64,000 bases of DNA from Bolinopsis microptera (lineage: Eukaryota > Ctenophora > Tentaculata > Lobata > Bolinopsidae). Positions 32,901-45,321 of this stretch are shown in pieces; position 1 is the first letter of the stretch; each line of letters begins with the position of its first letter. A model generated the notes under the pieces. It was not told the origin of the DNA and did not search any database. It saw only the letters and a list, made by a program, of their open reading frames with translations. The position numbers and the translations under genes are program-made. The stretch is from assembly GCF_026151205.1 (NCBI RefSeq), contig NC_087072.1:15949669-16013668 (forward strand), read 5' to 3'.

Positions 32901-35900
32901 ATATTGGAGTTGCTAAGAGGGCAGGTGGTATTGAGCTTAGTGACTATATTCAGGGAAGCCTACTAGACAATCATATTGATTCAAATGAAGATAATCAAGA
33001 GAATTCTGTGAACACAGACTCTGTCGGGCCACAGGGCAACCGAGGTTCTTCTGAAGAAAGAGACCACAACTGTGTTGATAAGCAACAGAATGTTGAAGCT
33101 GAGTTATCTTCTGAGCAAGATAAAGTTGGCTCCCTCAGTGCTCAAACAAGGAACACAGCCAAAATTGCTGATAACAAGGTCGACGAGCAACCTGCAAGCG
33201 AAGAACTCCACGCTGAATCCAGAGCAGTGGAATCGAATTCTGATAGAAAAGACATCATTCTCCAAGATACGAATCCTGATATTAATAGTTTTGCGAAAAA
33301 GCAACCAGAAAACACGCAACAATGTCCTTCAGTTAAAATTGAAATCCCTACACAATTGCCTGCTGAAAATGAGGATCATCTTGAAGATTTTGCCGATGTT
33401 GTTACACTCAATTTTGACGGAAATCCTAAAAACGATAAACTCGTCGGAGAAATCAGGACCGGAGAATCTGATGCTAATAGAAAAGAAATCATTGTCCAAA
33501 ATGAGAATTCTGAGATTGACAGTGTTGTGAAGATGCAACCAGAAAACTCGCAAGATGAAACTTCTGTTCAGAACGACAAAGCACTGCCTGTGGAGAATAA
33601 AGTGGTGCATCTTGAAGATTTTGCTGACGTTGTGACACTAAACATTCCAGAAGATGTAAGCCCGTCAGGTGAAAATAGTGTTCCACTGGAAAGAGAAGTT
33701 AGTAAGGGACAGTCTATTGATCGTCATCGTTCGAAGGATTCTGTTGATACCGACTTTGTTGCGCAACATAATGCAGATAATCTGATCAATGGTCATGAAG
33801 AAATTGAGGATAATGGTGACCTAACGAATTCCTTTAACAATCAAACTGCAGAGGACGTCTCTAATACCATCAGAGATAGTCAAGTCACCAAGGGTCCGAG
33901 TGAAATGGGACTCAATAGTAAAGTCAAGGAAGACACCAGTTCAGGAAACAATTTCGAACCAACGAGTACTACAAATGATTCTGTGTTGAGTGACTTATCA
34001 GGAGGCTCTTCTGGTCGTCCTGCTGTTGAAATTCAAATCGAGGAATCCGAATTGGATAGTAGCTTTGAAAGAAGTGACCATGCTAACTCTGATGCTGACA
34101 AAATAGATTTCAGAATGTCAGAGCCATCTAGATCATTTATTGAAGGGAACGAAGATCTTATTCTGAATCCTGAAGTTAAATGTTTGTGGAATGAAACCGA
34201 TTCTGTGCTGAACGTAGACAACCAAACGCCCATCATTGGTAATAATGTTAATCCGCATGTTACTTCCATCGAATCTGCTACAACCGTTCCGTCTATTGAA
34301 AAGGCCGTTGACCAGACTCAACAGAGCAAGCGAGGTTTTTCAGAAGAAACTTCCAATAATCAAAACCACGCTGATATCTTTGAAACTAAGCAACAGAATG
34401 TTGAAACTGGGTTAACATCTGAGCAAGACAAAGTTGGCATCCCTAGTCCTCAAGCATTGGATTCAGCCGAACCTGTTGATAATATCATCGACAGAAAATC
34501 TAATAATGTCGACCACGGTGCTGAATCCAGAGTTGTGGAATCGTACGATACTAAAAAAGACAACATTCGCCAGGATACGAAATCTAAGATTGATAGTGCT
34601 CTGAAGAAGCATCCAGATAACGTGCAACAAGACGAAATCACCAAACCATTGCCTAAAAGCACAAACTATAGTCTTGAGACAAAGGCACTTTATGAAAGGA
34701 CTGTCCAGAAAAAGGCAAAAACTGTTAACCAAGAAGAATCTCCTGACACAATTTATACACCGAGTGGTCAGAAAATGATCCCTCAAACCGATCGATCAAC
34801 AGAGGGCACTATTCAGAAGCCTGTTTCTAAATCTACTGATGCACTCGGCAAGAAGAATGCAAATGATCGCATGCGAGATGCAAATAGTCATGATAATGCC
34901 GTCGAACAGCCGGATGTTGAGGTAGATGGATCTGTCGACAGCAGGGTTGAACGTCCTGATGTTTTGTGTCCACAAGGATTTGATTTCGATAACATCGAAG
35001 TTGATGACGATTTGGAGTCTTGCACATTACCTTCCGGTTTAATGCTGACTCCCCATGATCCGATGACTTCACCGTTCCCCAGCCACGGTTACGTTAATCC
35101 TCTCAAGACATTCGAAAGTCGGGAACCAGATGTTAATTCTGCGTCAACTTTATGTAATGGAGTTGCCCACAGAGATTCTGCATATGAATCTAGATCCACT
35201 TTGAAAAGTGAGGACGAAGTCCATCGTCCTTCAGGAAACAATTCGCCTAATGTTGGCCTTGGAATCAAGTTCCAAGCACCCGAAAGCGATGAAACTGAAG
35301 AAATAGAAACTGAAGAAAACAATGTACTGACAGGAACTGGCTTGAATCTTGTGAATCTCGCTGCTTCGAAATCAGAGTCGTTTGGGAGTGATAGCGTGTT
35401 CTTGAACTCATCCCCTAGTCCACAGCTTCTAGAAACTGCTGACGAATTGTCTGAGGCTACTCAATATTCAGGAGCTGAGGATTCAGAGGCTACCGAAGCT
35501 GGTTCGGGCCCTGACGAGATGGAACAAACAGAGTTTTCTGGTAATGACGGAGACACTGAGTACAGTCCTGCCGATGAAAGTCTTCTGAATAAAACCTCAT
35601 CTGATCCACCTAACCAACTTACTTTACCTGGAAAAACTATATCCCAGATGAGGAACTCTTCGACATCTGGATCTTCAGATGATGAAACCGATGACAAAAA
35701 GACCAACAGAAGTCCCAAACGTAAGAAGTTGTCTGGTTCCGTAGCTCCAGAACAGCATCCTATAATGAAGCGACAAGAAGAGTACAACAGACGAAATTCT
35801 ATTTTAGAAAGCAAAAAGTTATCTGCCCTTAGTAAAAAGTCTCTTAATTCAGACGACACCCCTACCGGACGTGCGCCAGATCAAGAAACGACCCCAACCA

Positions 35901-36322
35901 GGGAAGAGTCTTCATCGTCAAGACCTTCCTCGCTGCCAATGAGAAAGCCAGTCAAACGAACTAAAAGTAACGAAGGGGTTGTGACACCCAATTTCGATCA
36001 CATCAAGTCGACATATAAACTAGAAAAACAGAATCCGCTCTACGATCGAAGCAAATACGTCAAAGTTGCTACCCTTGAGGAAAAACATGTGGCATCAGAA
36101 CCCCTACTCGAAGGACTCCTGCCTAAGAAATTTTACGAACAGAAGCTTTCGTATGATCTCAACAAAGATGGCGATGCCGCTAATTCGACACCAAAAGGTC
36201 CCCAGAAAATTCATAACAGAAGCGATTATCATACGACTGGCCATATGTTGTCGGAAATCATGAAGGAACGAAAACTTGATCGTGAAAAGGAAGATAACAT
36301 CATTACAGATTTGGATCTTGCG
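29921..36322 (+). CDS. Giant exon A, 2134 codons, repeat-containing N-terminal block
   Basis: One exon from ATG 29921 to the donor GCG|gtgagt. The ATG is chosen because an acceptor (cgtccag) lies 8 bases before it. In order: a basic Ser-rich head; a helix ending NNVETVEKTGFNYD (about residues 94-108); about seven degenerate repeats of 80-100 residues (about 130-770), each with a helical part, an R-x-x-x-V-R/K segment and an acidic D-E-(W/F/Y)-T-(D/E)-E-E type boundary; a long disordered Gln/Asn/Asp-rich part (about 790-1980) with its own diverged duplications; a basic Ser segment; GLLPKKFYEQKLS (about 2060); TTGH; and ITDLDLA at the donor. I recognise no known family. A cytoskeletal role is inferred only from its relatives B and C and the GAR exons downstream. 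If not spliced, it would end at 36403. Confidence 0.8.
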
Positions 36323-37341
36323 GTGAGTCTACAGCCACTAACATTGCATGATATGATTTCAGCAGCATTCCACATTTTTGTTAATAAATATATGCAACAA
36401 TGATTATTTCAGCATGGTCGAATGTTTATCTTTAATTATGATATCCGATTGATTGTATTATGATAAGCATTTATGAGCACTGAAGCAAGCGAAGTGATCT
36501 CAGCTCTGAATGTTCTAAAGCACTCACGATCAAACTTTGCTGACTGGAGTTATCAGTAGTATGCTGGTTACTGATTCATTATTAGTACCTGAAGCCCCGA
36601 CGATGGCAATTGGAATAAAAGTTTATAATACACCATTTAACGACGCATGTTTCTTGTCAGTTTTCATTTTAATTTTAGTTGTATAATTATAGTTGACTAT
36701 ATTCAAATTCACTCAGCGTTGCTAACAGAGAATATTTAAGTTAAGTATTTGTTAACCGTTCGCGAAAATATTTGATTCTATGAGTTAAATGGATAATGTT
36801 GATGCCATAAAAACAGTTTTGCGAAGCCGTTTGCTTTAAATCAATTAGATTTTTCTTGTAAAGCCCAATAAATAGTGGAATCCTTAAGATTTTTATATAT
36901 TACTCCACAGTCCATGCCAGTTGCGAAAGATTGCCTTGCGTCAACGAATTCAGTTCTTATCATCAATTTTTTGCTCAGAGAGTTGACCCTTTTCCCGTCC
37001 CCCCACTTATAGCATAGAGTTTGGAAATCTAACAAGCTGAGAATTTTAATTACTTTTGAGTTTTTTAAGTTCTTCACGATATTTTCAGCTTTTGGTCGAT
37101 ATGAACCTTAGTAACTACCATTTTTTTCGGCATATTTGATCGTTGGATATTTTTGCAGATTTGATTCTGAAAAAAACTTGTTCGTGTGCACCGATTTTTT
37201 TGTTCGTACATTGTGACAGTCGGCCAACTTCTTTCTAAAAATTCTTTATTTTAATACTAGTATCAGCAGATCAAAAAATATGGAATAAAGCGTGGCCCAA
37301 AGATGGACTGAAGACAAAGATCATGTATCTTTAAGGATTAG
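36323..37341. other. Spacer between exons A and B
   Basis: 1 kb, AT-rich, no exon seen. It could hold a promoter for exon B or be an intron joining A to B in frame (both phase 0). Confidence 0.4.
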
Positions 37342-37344
37342 GAA

Positions 37345-39882
37345 ATGAGCTACAACAGGTTCAAAGAATTGTCTGGAACTAGCAACAAGAAACCGTATCA
37401 ACCGAAGGTTCGAGCTCAAGATGAAGATGGACCTGTCAGTGAATTCAAGCAGTTGCAACAAAAACTCCAACAAAAGAAATCAAAATGGACTGTTCTAGAT
37501 TCAAAGAAGGATGCCCTGAAGAAATTGGCCGATGAAGAAAAGGAACGTTTGCGGAGAATTGAGGAGCTGAAAAATTCCATGCAGCATGTAGACACCAAAG
37601 AAATGGAGTTTGGGTATGATGAAGAAACACTCGCTGCTTTGAGAGAAAAGAGGAGGCTAGAAGAAGAAGAAAGACTAAGACAAATTCAACAAGAAGAGGA
37701 CCGATTGCGAAAACTAGAGGAAGAGCGTCAGGCTATAGAAGCAAAAGAAGCAAAACGTGTTGCTGACGAAGAAGCAAGGCGGTTAGCCAGACAAAAATCA
37801 AAGGAAGAAGCAAACCGGCTTGCTAAAGAAGCAAAGCGGTTAGCTGAAGAAGAAGCACAACAACTTGCTGAAGAAGAAGCAAAGCGGTTAGCCGAAGAAG
37901 AAACACGACGACTTGCTGAAGAAGAAGCAAAGCGTCTAGATGAAGAAGCAAAGCGGCTAGCTGAAGAAGAAGCACGGCGACTTGCTGAAGAAGAAGCAAA
38001 ACAGCTTGCTGAAGAAGCAAGGCGGTTAGCTGAAGAAGAAGCACGACGACTTGCTGAAGAAGAGGCAAGACAGATTGCTGAGAAAGAAGCAAAACAGCTT
38101 GCTGAAGAAGCAAAGCGGTTATCTGAAGAAGAAGCACGACGACTTGCTGAAGAAGAAGCAAAGCGGTTAGCTGAAGAAGAGGCAAGACAGGTTGCCGAGG
38201 AAGAAGCAAAGCAGCTATATGAAGAAGCAAAGCGGTTAGCTGAAGAAGCAAAGCGGTTGTTAGCTGAAGAAGAAGCACGACGACTTGCCGAAGAGGAAGC
38301 AAAGCGGTTAGCTGAAGAAGAGGCAAGACAGGTTGCCGAGGAAGAAGCAAAGCAGCTAGATGAAGAAGCAAAGCGGTTAGCTAAAGAAGCAAAGCGGTTA
38401 GCCGAAGAAGAAGCACAACGACTTGCTAAAGAAGAGGCAACGCGATTAGCTGAAGAGGAAGCAAGTCGACTTGCTGAAGAAGAAGCAAAGCGGTTAGCTG
38501 AAGAAGAAGCAAGTCGACTTGCTGAAGAAGAAGCAAAGCGGTTAGCTGAAGAAGAGGCAAGACATATTGCTGAAGAAAAAGCACGACGACTTGCCGAAGA
38601 AGCAAAGCGGGTAGCTGAAGAAGAAGCACAACGACTTGCTAAAGAAGAGGCAAAGCGGTTAGCTGAAGAAGAAGCACGACGAATTGCTGGGGAAGAAGCA
38701 AGACGGCTTGCTGAAAAAGAAACAAAACGAATTGCTGATGAAGAAGCACAACGACTTGCTAAAGAAGAGGCAAAGCGGTTAGCTGAAGAAGAAGCACGAC
38801 GAATTGCTGGGGAAGAAGCAAGACGGCTTGCTGAAAAAGAAACAAAACGAATTGCTGATGAAGAAGCACGAGGAATTGCTGGAGAAGAAGCAAGACGGCT
38901 TGCTGAAGAAGAAACAAAACGAATTGCCGATGAAGAAGCAAGACGGATTGCTGATGCAGATGCAAAACAGATAGCTGAAGAAGAAGCAAAACAGCTGGCC
39001 GAAGCAAAACGGGTTGCCGAGGAATTAGCAAGGCGGATTGCGCAAGAAGAAATCAGTCGATTAGCTGATGAACAAGCAATGAGGTTGGTCAGAGAAGAAA
39101 TTGACCGTCTCGCTGAGGAAGAGCTAAAACAGCTTACTGAAGATGATACAGAATGGCTTGATGAAGCGGACGCGAGAGGACACGACTCCGATCCGCTCGG
39201 GAATCTTTTCAGAAAGAATTCCAACTCATTCTTTCACAGCCATAAAGAGAAGTCAGGTAGCATAGGGGACCTACGACGCAGCTCCAGGGAATTTCTTGCC
39301 AAAAGTTTGGAAAACATCACTGGAACCATTTCTGACGATGAAGAACTTCTTAAAGAAGCCGTTGAGTTGCTAGAAAAAGAACATGAACTAGAAGAATCTC
39401 GCAAACGGAAGACCACCAGATTACCACATCCTGGGAAGCACGCTCGACTCGAAAAAGCAAGATCGCTTGCTCTGGAGGCTGAAAAAGAACGGCGACTTTC
39501 AGCTGAATCGCCCGTGACTACGCGATCTCGACAACAGTCAATAGTTGAAAAAAGAATATCAAGGTTACGGAAACCTACTTCCTACGCCTCCAAAATCAGA
39601 CGAGTTAAATCATGTGAAAACATGTTAGACTTGTTTCACTCTAATGAGGCCCCGAAACTCACTTCAAAACCCTTGCTGAACGGCTTGCTCCCTGATCAGT
39701 TCTACCAACAAAAACTCTCCCAAATGTCCTCTTACAACAGCGAGGTGGACCTCAGTAGTGTTTCCCTGGACATGGGAGCAAAGACAACCGGCCACAAGTA
39801 CTGGAACCACATCATGAAAAAGACACTCTTCAGAAGAACAGACAGCTCGGCACATGACATTGAGACTGACCTTGACAGCGTG
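37345..39882 (+). CDS. Large exon B, 846 codons, long charged helix of 8-residue repeats
   Basis: The ATG lies 3 bases after an AG (attag|GAAATG) and reads on to GTG|gtgagt. Residues about 1-95 carry a helix ending QHVDTKEMEFGYDEE, matching exons A and C. From about 97 to 605 the protein is a long run of A-(K/R)-R-L-A-E-E-E octads, very rich in Glu, Lys, Arg and Ala; this predicts a single stable alpha-helix or long coiled coil acting as a rod. A basic Ser region follows (RRVKSCENMLDLF), then GLLPDQFYQQKLS, TTGHKYWNHIMKK and ETDLDSV at the donor. GAA before the ATG keeps the frame open, so B could also be an internal phase-0 cassette after exon A. Its family is not recognised. Confidence 0.85.
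37735..39170 (+). repeat. 24-bp coding minisatellite inside exon B
   Basis: The DNA repeats in 24-base units (GAAGAAGCAAAGCGGTTAGC and variants) encoding A-K-R-L-A-E-E-E. Two 120-bp blocks at about 38639-38758 and 38759-38878 are nearly identical, a recent duplication. Occasional 21-base units shift the helix register. The minus strand stays open for 498 codons here only because of the repeat. Confidence 0.9.
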
Positions 39883-40324
39883 GTGAGTAAGTTTTGTGAT
39901 TGGTCGTGGAGGCACGTGACATACCATCCAATACGGTAAACTACTAGTATTTTTATAGTGCAGATCAGGGACAAAAGGATTTCGCGGCATGTACGAAATC
40001 GCGAAATTTTCCATTCTCCGCGACAAATTTTATGTATAGTTTAATGTATAGCCTGTTAAATTTCCCTAAATTTCGCGGTACCGCGATTTTTGGCCAAAAT
40101 AATCGCGAAATCCTTTTGTCCCTGGTGCAGATCGAAAAATTCGATTTGCATGCTCAAAGAAACTGCATGTTTATGTTTCTATTAAGTGATTGATTTTATA
40201 TCAAAAATGTAATCGATTGTAAAACATTTTCGTGATTGTAACTTTATGTGACCTTGTTATTATTATCGTGGCACCGTAACTTGGGTATTGTCGTTGAGAG
40301 TGACGTGGGCATTTTGTTTTTTAG
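39883..40324. other. Intron after exon B with a hAT MITE
   Basis: 442 bp, with the MITE at 39966-40124 making up over a third. It joins exon B to exon X in phase 0. Confidence 0.6.
39966..40124. mobile_element. 159-bp hAT-type MITE
   Basis: Terminal inverted repeats CAGGGACAAAAGGATTTCGC at both ends, flanked by exact 8-bp duplications GTGCAGAT (39958-39965, 40125-40132). The CAGGG end matches the hAT consensus. Confidence 0.92.
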
Positions 40325-40447
40325 ATTATCGACAAGAAACATGATACTGTGGTGTCTACTTCAAGTAGCAAAATTTTGGAAGACCAGCCAGCAACTTCGT
40401 CTCCCGAAGTACACAGAGTGCAGCCCATCGCAGAAAAGTCAAAATGT
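40325..40447 (+). CDS. Small exon X after exon B
   Basis: Forty-one codons between gttttttag and gtgagt, phase 0 at both ends. Reads IIDKKHDTVVSTSSSKILED then QPATSSPEVHRVQPIAEKSK and C. The good splice sites, length divisible by three and open frame support it. It follows exon B in frame (DLDSV then IIDKK). The next acceptor is unknown; exon C or the GAR exon would both fit. Confidence 0.6.
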
Positions 40448-42515
40448 GTGAGTGCTTCATGTCCTATTTTTTCCATCGCACCGAGCTGCCTTACTGTTGC
40501 ATGTGGAACGCTCTTCCCTTTCAACTTCTTTGGTTGCGTTTCTGTTTATCTCTGCGGTTTTCACAACTCTTGCATGATGTCTTCAGGATATGGGGCATGT
40601 TTTATGTTTATCCAATATTCGCATGGTATATTATATGTTTTTATAGTTAAAGGGGTATTTATTTGTATTATTATTGCAAGCTTGCATATTTGGTTAAAGT
40701 TAAACATCAAGGAAACATTTATAAGGTAGAAAATCATACGGTCGAAAAACTAATATGATAACCGATACTCATAAATCATGTTGATTGTAGCAATATTATG
40801 GTTTATTAATTGTTGACGTCTGTGCTTAAACTGGGTCAATAAACCCGATCAACTCTACATCTTTTGGAAAAAAGGGCTTGCCGAGTATCGTTTAAAGAGA
40901 AACGCGTTTAATAATTGATAATGGTATAACCATCATGACTGGTGCCTAATTCAACCACCATCCCATTTTTGAAGTGTCATTTTCTGGAAATGCGGCTGCG
41001 TAACTGAGGAAACTGAACTGTGATTTTATGAAGCTTAATTTATTTCAAATTTCTGGTTAAGCTTTATTGCTGTCAGGGTTAGCTGGTTCACTCTCAAATA
41101 TCGTTCAAAGATATTTACCATTAAATGCTATGTTAACGTCATAATACACTACGTTTGCTAATATTTGCAGAGAGTATTCAACTCTCTGTTTCTTAGACAC
41201 GCGGTATGATAAACATTAGAGTTCTCGGAGTTTTAAAGAATTAGCACTAGCCCACAAGTTTGGCTGTGAAAGTCACTGACATTCTCAGTCAATGTTTGTC
41301 TCCAATAATGACAGATAGCTGCAAACTTTCTATGTGTAACAGCCTGATAGAGCTGTGAGCTATTTACATGCAGCAGTGACATAACGTTAAGGAATCTTAG
41401 GACTCCGGGCGTGAAACTAACCCTGGTCGGGTTACTGATTTTTAAGTTTTCCCGTGACATAATATCGCTAATATTAACTATTTTCAGCCTAAAGTGGGTT
41501 TAAGTCATTTTACTACTGTTTAAGTCATTCAACTCCTGGGAGCACAAAAATACTTGTGTAGAAATAACGTCTAATGAATCTGTAAATACATTGATTATAG
41601 CAGTACTACAAATTTAACATTTTTAATATTGGAAAATGCTTAATTATTGGATAAATAAATTCACCATTCTTGACGCAGAAAAAGAGGTATTAAAACTTAG
41701 GTCAACCACAGGCTCCTCGAGTGTATTCCACATGAAGTATGCACACCACTCCACTGCTAATATAAGTCCTTCACTCAACTATTTGATTCCATTACTCTCC
41801 ATTCACCCAAAGTACCAAGTTTTGACCAGCCAGTGGTGACACGTTTTCCCGACTCACTAAAATAGAAACTACAATGACAGGCACCCACGGCAGGTTTCTA
41901 ATCGAATTATCTCCACCTGAGCTCCACAAAACATCTCCTTTCTGTCTGCCTAAACTGCTGCAAGAAGTTTGGATTTGGGTGGCAACGTTAATTTATTCTA
42001 TAATTTCTTTAATTTTCTTTTTCTGAAATCCATAGCTGGAGTTGTGTCATGTTTGGGCTTTAAGTTGCAAGTTACAATGCAAGGACAACACAACCAACTT
42101 GCCTATATTTGCTTGTAATTCACCAAACATTTAGTGGATTTGGTTGCATACAGCCATGCGGATACCGCAACTTATTAGTTTCGTGAAATGTTCCCAATTA
42201 GATTTTCCTGAGGGCTTCCCTCAGCTATCTGTTGACGTGGTTCTCTAGTTCGTGTTGACATATTTTGCTACCATTAGTTGACGTTCCCAAGTCTTTTTAT
42301 TGTACACGTAATGATTACTTCATTAGTGTCACTTTCTTGATTGAGGTGATTTTATACTAACACCAAAGTCAGTGTAAGCAGATTTGCAGAGCTGTAATTT
42401 TTCAGTGCAATAGGAAGCCAACCGATTGTTAGACATGTAGACGAAGTTAAAGATTACTATTAGTCATGATTTACAATCCACATTTATTCTATCGTAATTA
42501 ATAAACTTCTCGCAG
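40448..42515. other. Spacer between exon X and exon C
   Basis: 2 kb AT-rich, no exon or repeat with readable borders seen. Confidence 0.4.
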
Positions 42516-42527
42516 TCCCATATAATA

Positions 42528-44456
42528 ATGGCGTTTCTTAATTCCCCGATTCTAAAAGCTCGCCGACTTGGGGCCTTATCTCCAGAGACGGAGAGAAAAT
42601 ACAAACTTGCTCGAGATCGCCCTCATAAGCCAGATCTGAGTGACTTTAAGAAACTGCATGAGAGTATAGCTAAAACTCAAAAAAGCTTTGCTCTTTTCGA
42701 CATGAAAGCAAGCGAAAACGCTTTAAAGAGAATAAATGAAGAGACAAAAAAACACACAGCAAAACTTGATATCATGAAGGAGGGGTTCAACAAAGTCAAA
42801 GTGAACGAGAAAGTTGGATTTGAGTTTGATGAACAAGTAGTTAAAGATGTGAGGGAGAGAATCATGTGCAGCATGATAGATCCTCTTGGAGGAATGTCTA
42901 CGTCCAGTATCTCCGTTTCAAGGAGGTCTTCAAGATGCTCTGATCTGGACCTCACCGCAACGTCAGCCACACTTCTACCTGACCTAACTGAGGACAGTTC
43001 CACCTTGAAACCTCAGTTCTGTCAGGACACTGAAGATTTGTTCGACACTGACACAGAGAGTATTCTGTCTGACTTTGAGATGGAAATCATTAACGCTTCT
43101 TTGATATCTCATGATTTCCCTGATTACAAATTTCCCACTCAAAGAAAAATAGAGCAGCTAGGAATGGATATAAAAAGTCCTACTTCCCACTTATCCCAGA
43201 AAAGTATCATACTGTCATCGTCGGGCATGTTCTCTATAGATCACGATGAAGGAGAGTATGCTATAGTAAATGAGGTTAGGGTCTCTCCAAACGAACACAA
43301 TGAAATTTCTGATCATGTGGAGGAAATACTTTCATCCTCAGATACAGAAAATGATATATCTGAGACGTATTACTCTAATCCAGTAGTCAAGGAAAGTCAA
43401 GACGGTGGAGAGGGCTTGGGAATGACAACAGTGAGCAGCGAGCCAGTTTGTATCACGTGTTCCTCTTGGGACGCCTGCACGTGGCTTTGTTCACAAGAGG
43501 ATAACGAAGATATTGTAAAACACCATCTAAACATGGTCATTCAAGAAGACAAGAGCCGACCTGTTCAAATAGCAGTCTTTAAATCTCCTATTTTGGCTCG
43601 TAAGGTATCGACTAACGAGAATGCGGAAAAGCTTGAGATTACGGGCGTGGATCTAGTTCACTCAAACCCAGGCCTAGTCAAGGTTGACATCCCCGGAAAT
43701 AATCAAACATTGCAGACTTGTGTCACGCAATTGGAAGAATCCGACTTTTATGAATCTGAAGAAGGGTCCTCGTTTGAGGAATTCACAACACCTGGAGAAT
43801 TAGAATCAGATAAAGATGGCGGAGCACTCCATACCTACCTTGAGAACTTGAACAAGTATGATAATTTAGACTCCGTATCTGTGTGTGAGTCTCTGGACAC
43901 CAAATCACTGGAATCTCTTGACTTTGAGAGAATGGAACTTATGGTATCTGGCGGAGAGAAGATGGTTACATTTGAAACTAATCCTGCCCAGAAAAACAGA
44001 CGGCTAGGTGCGATGAAGAACATGAGAAATGAGAAAGTGAAAAGTCTCGTAAAGCAGGCATCCAACGTGCTTCACTCTGCTTCAGCTGACTTTGCTAGAT
44101 TTGGTCTGAAGAGGAGTGGAAGCTCAGCGAATCTAAAAGTAGCTAGATCAAGCTCGACCACATCATTCAACAGGCGGAGTTACATACCAGCCCCTAACTA
44201 TAACCTCACAGCTTCTCTTTTTCCGGGTAAAAAGGAGAAACTTAATCTGGACACCAGGCTTAAACTTCGAAACAAAGATCTTATCGAGGTTGAGCCACTC
44301 CCAAGGTGGGCTAAGAAACCTATATTTGCCACTACAACAGCAGGCCACAAGGCTTGGTACGAGAGAGCACAGGATATGATAGAGGGAAGACGCAAGGAGA
44401 TAGCAAACATGAATACTTTACAGGAAGATTCTGGTCATCAAGACCTCGACATCATT
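42528..44456 (+). CDS. Large exon C, 643 codons, relative of exons A and B
   Basis: Acceptor ctcgcag at 42515 is followed by four open codons and then ATG 42528; it reads to ATT|gtgagt. The first 110 residues form a helix ending KVKVNEKVGFEFDEQ, equivalent to the motif in A and B. The middle is acidic and Ser-rich, probably disordered. Near the end are a basic Ser stretch (LKRSGSSANLK), PRWAKKPIF, TTAGHKAWYERAQDMIEG (equivalent to TTGH in A and B) and QDLDII at the donor. The function is not recognised. It starts and ends in phase 0, so it can be a first coding exon or a cassette. Confidence 0.85.
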
Positions 44457-45307
44457 GTGAGTAGTCCTTAAAGACCAGTATAAGTTTACTTAGATTTAAG
44501 TTTCAACAAGTATAACAAAGTATCGCAAACAATGTATGTTATATGTACGAATTATCGCATAATGATAAATAATAGTGTAGTATCGGAATCATTATCACGC
44601 GAGAACTGAACCGCACACATATGAAAAGTATTGTAATTCCCGATACCAATTCCCAAAAATATTGGTCATCGTTTTATCATCGGACAGTTTTCCTGAAATT
44701 GTGCAGTTACCACTCCCCACTCATGTCACAAAACCATTTTCGCTTAAACATTTTCTTACATGTGCTATAGAAGCAAATTATCGATGACTGAAGCTGAACT
44801 ATGAGCGTGTCATGTGACTAAATCTAGCGATATCATTAGTCTATCTCATTTACATTCAAGACAGGCCAGGTTAGTTAAGACTGCAATTATTTAGGGCGTA
44901 TTAGTATATGTGGAATTGTAGCCGGTTTTGCAACATAACACGACGTGATTTTATTGCAAATTGCGCGGCTCATTTTTATTTGGAGCCGCGCACTGACTTG
45001 ACGTTATAAATCTTTTGCGCCTCACGCTAGAAAACGTTTGCGGAGTAAACCCTGTCTTCTATTAGTCGATTCTCAAAAGCGTACTATTTATTCGTTCAGA
45101 AGTACAAACGCTAATTACGTGCCGCCGGTTTATCTTGTAACGTGTTGTTAAACTTGTTGAAATATTTCATAACATCCTTGACGCGGAAGTGCTGGCAGTG
45201 TGACACATCAAGGATTATAACAGAACGTGTTGCCGACCTTATTCGATTACTCTCCATTTATTTGCTTGCGTTTGTTTACTTGTTAGCGAGCTGTTAAATA
45301 GACTCAG
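44457..45307. other. Spacer between exon C and GAS2 exon D
   Basis: 850 bp with no exon. A GC-rich hairpin GCGCGGCTC/GAGCCGCGC (44963-44991) stands out. A promoter for exon D is expected here or upstream. Confidence 0.4.
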
Positions 45308-45321
45308 GCTATGTTGTTATC

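Noticed and set aside
37728-39224. 498-codon minus-strand open frame rich in Ser/Ala
   Set aside because: It is the antisense shadow of the 24-bp repeat in exon B; low complexity throughout and no domain.
44963-44991. GC hairpin resembling a bacterial terminator
   Set aside because: The window is eukaryotic, and no T-run or transcript end supports it.
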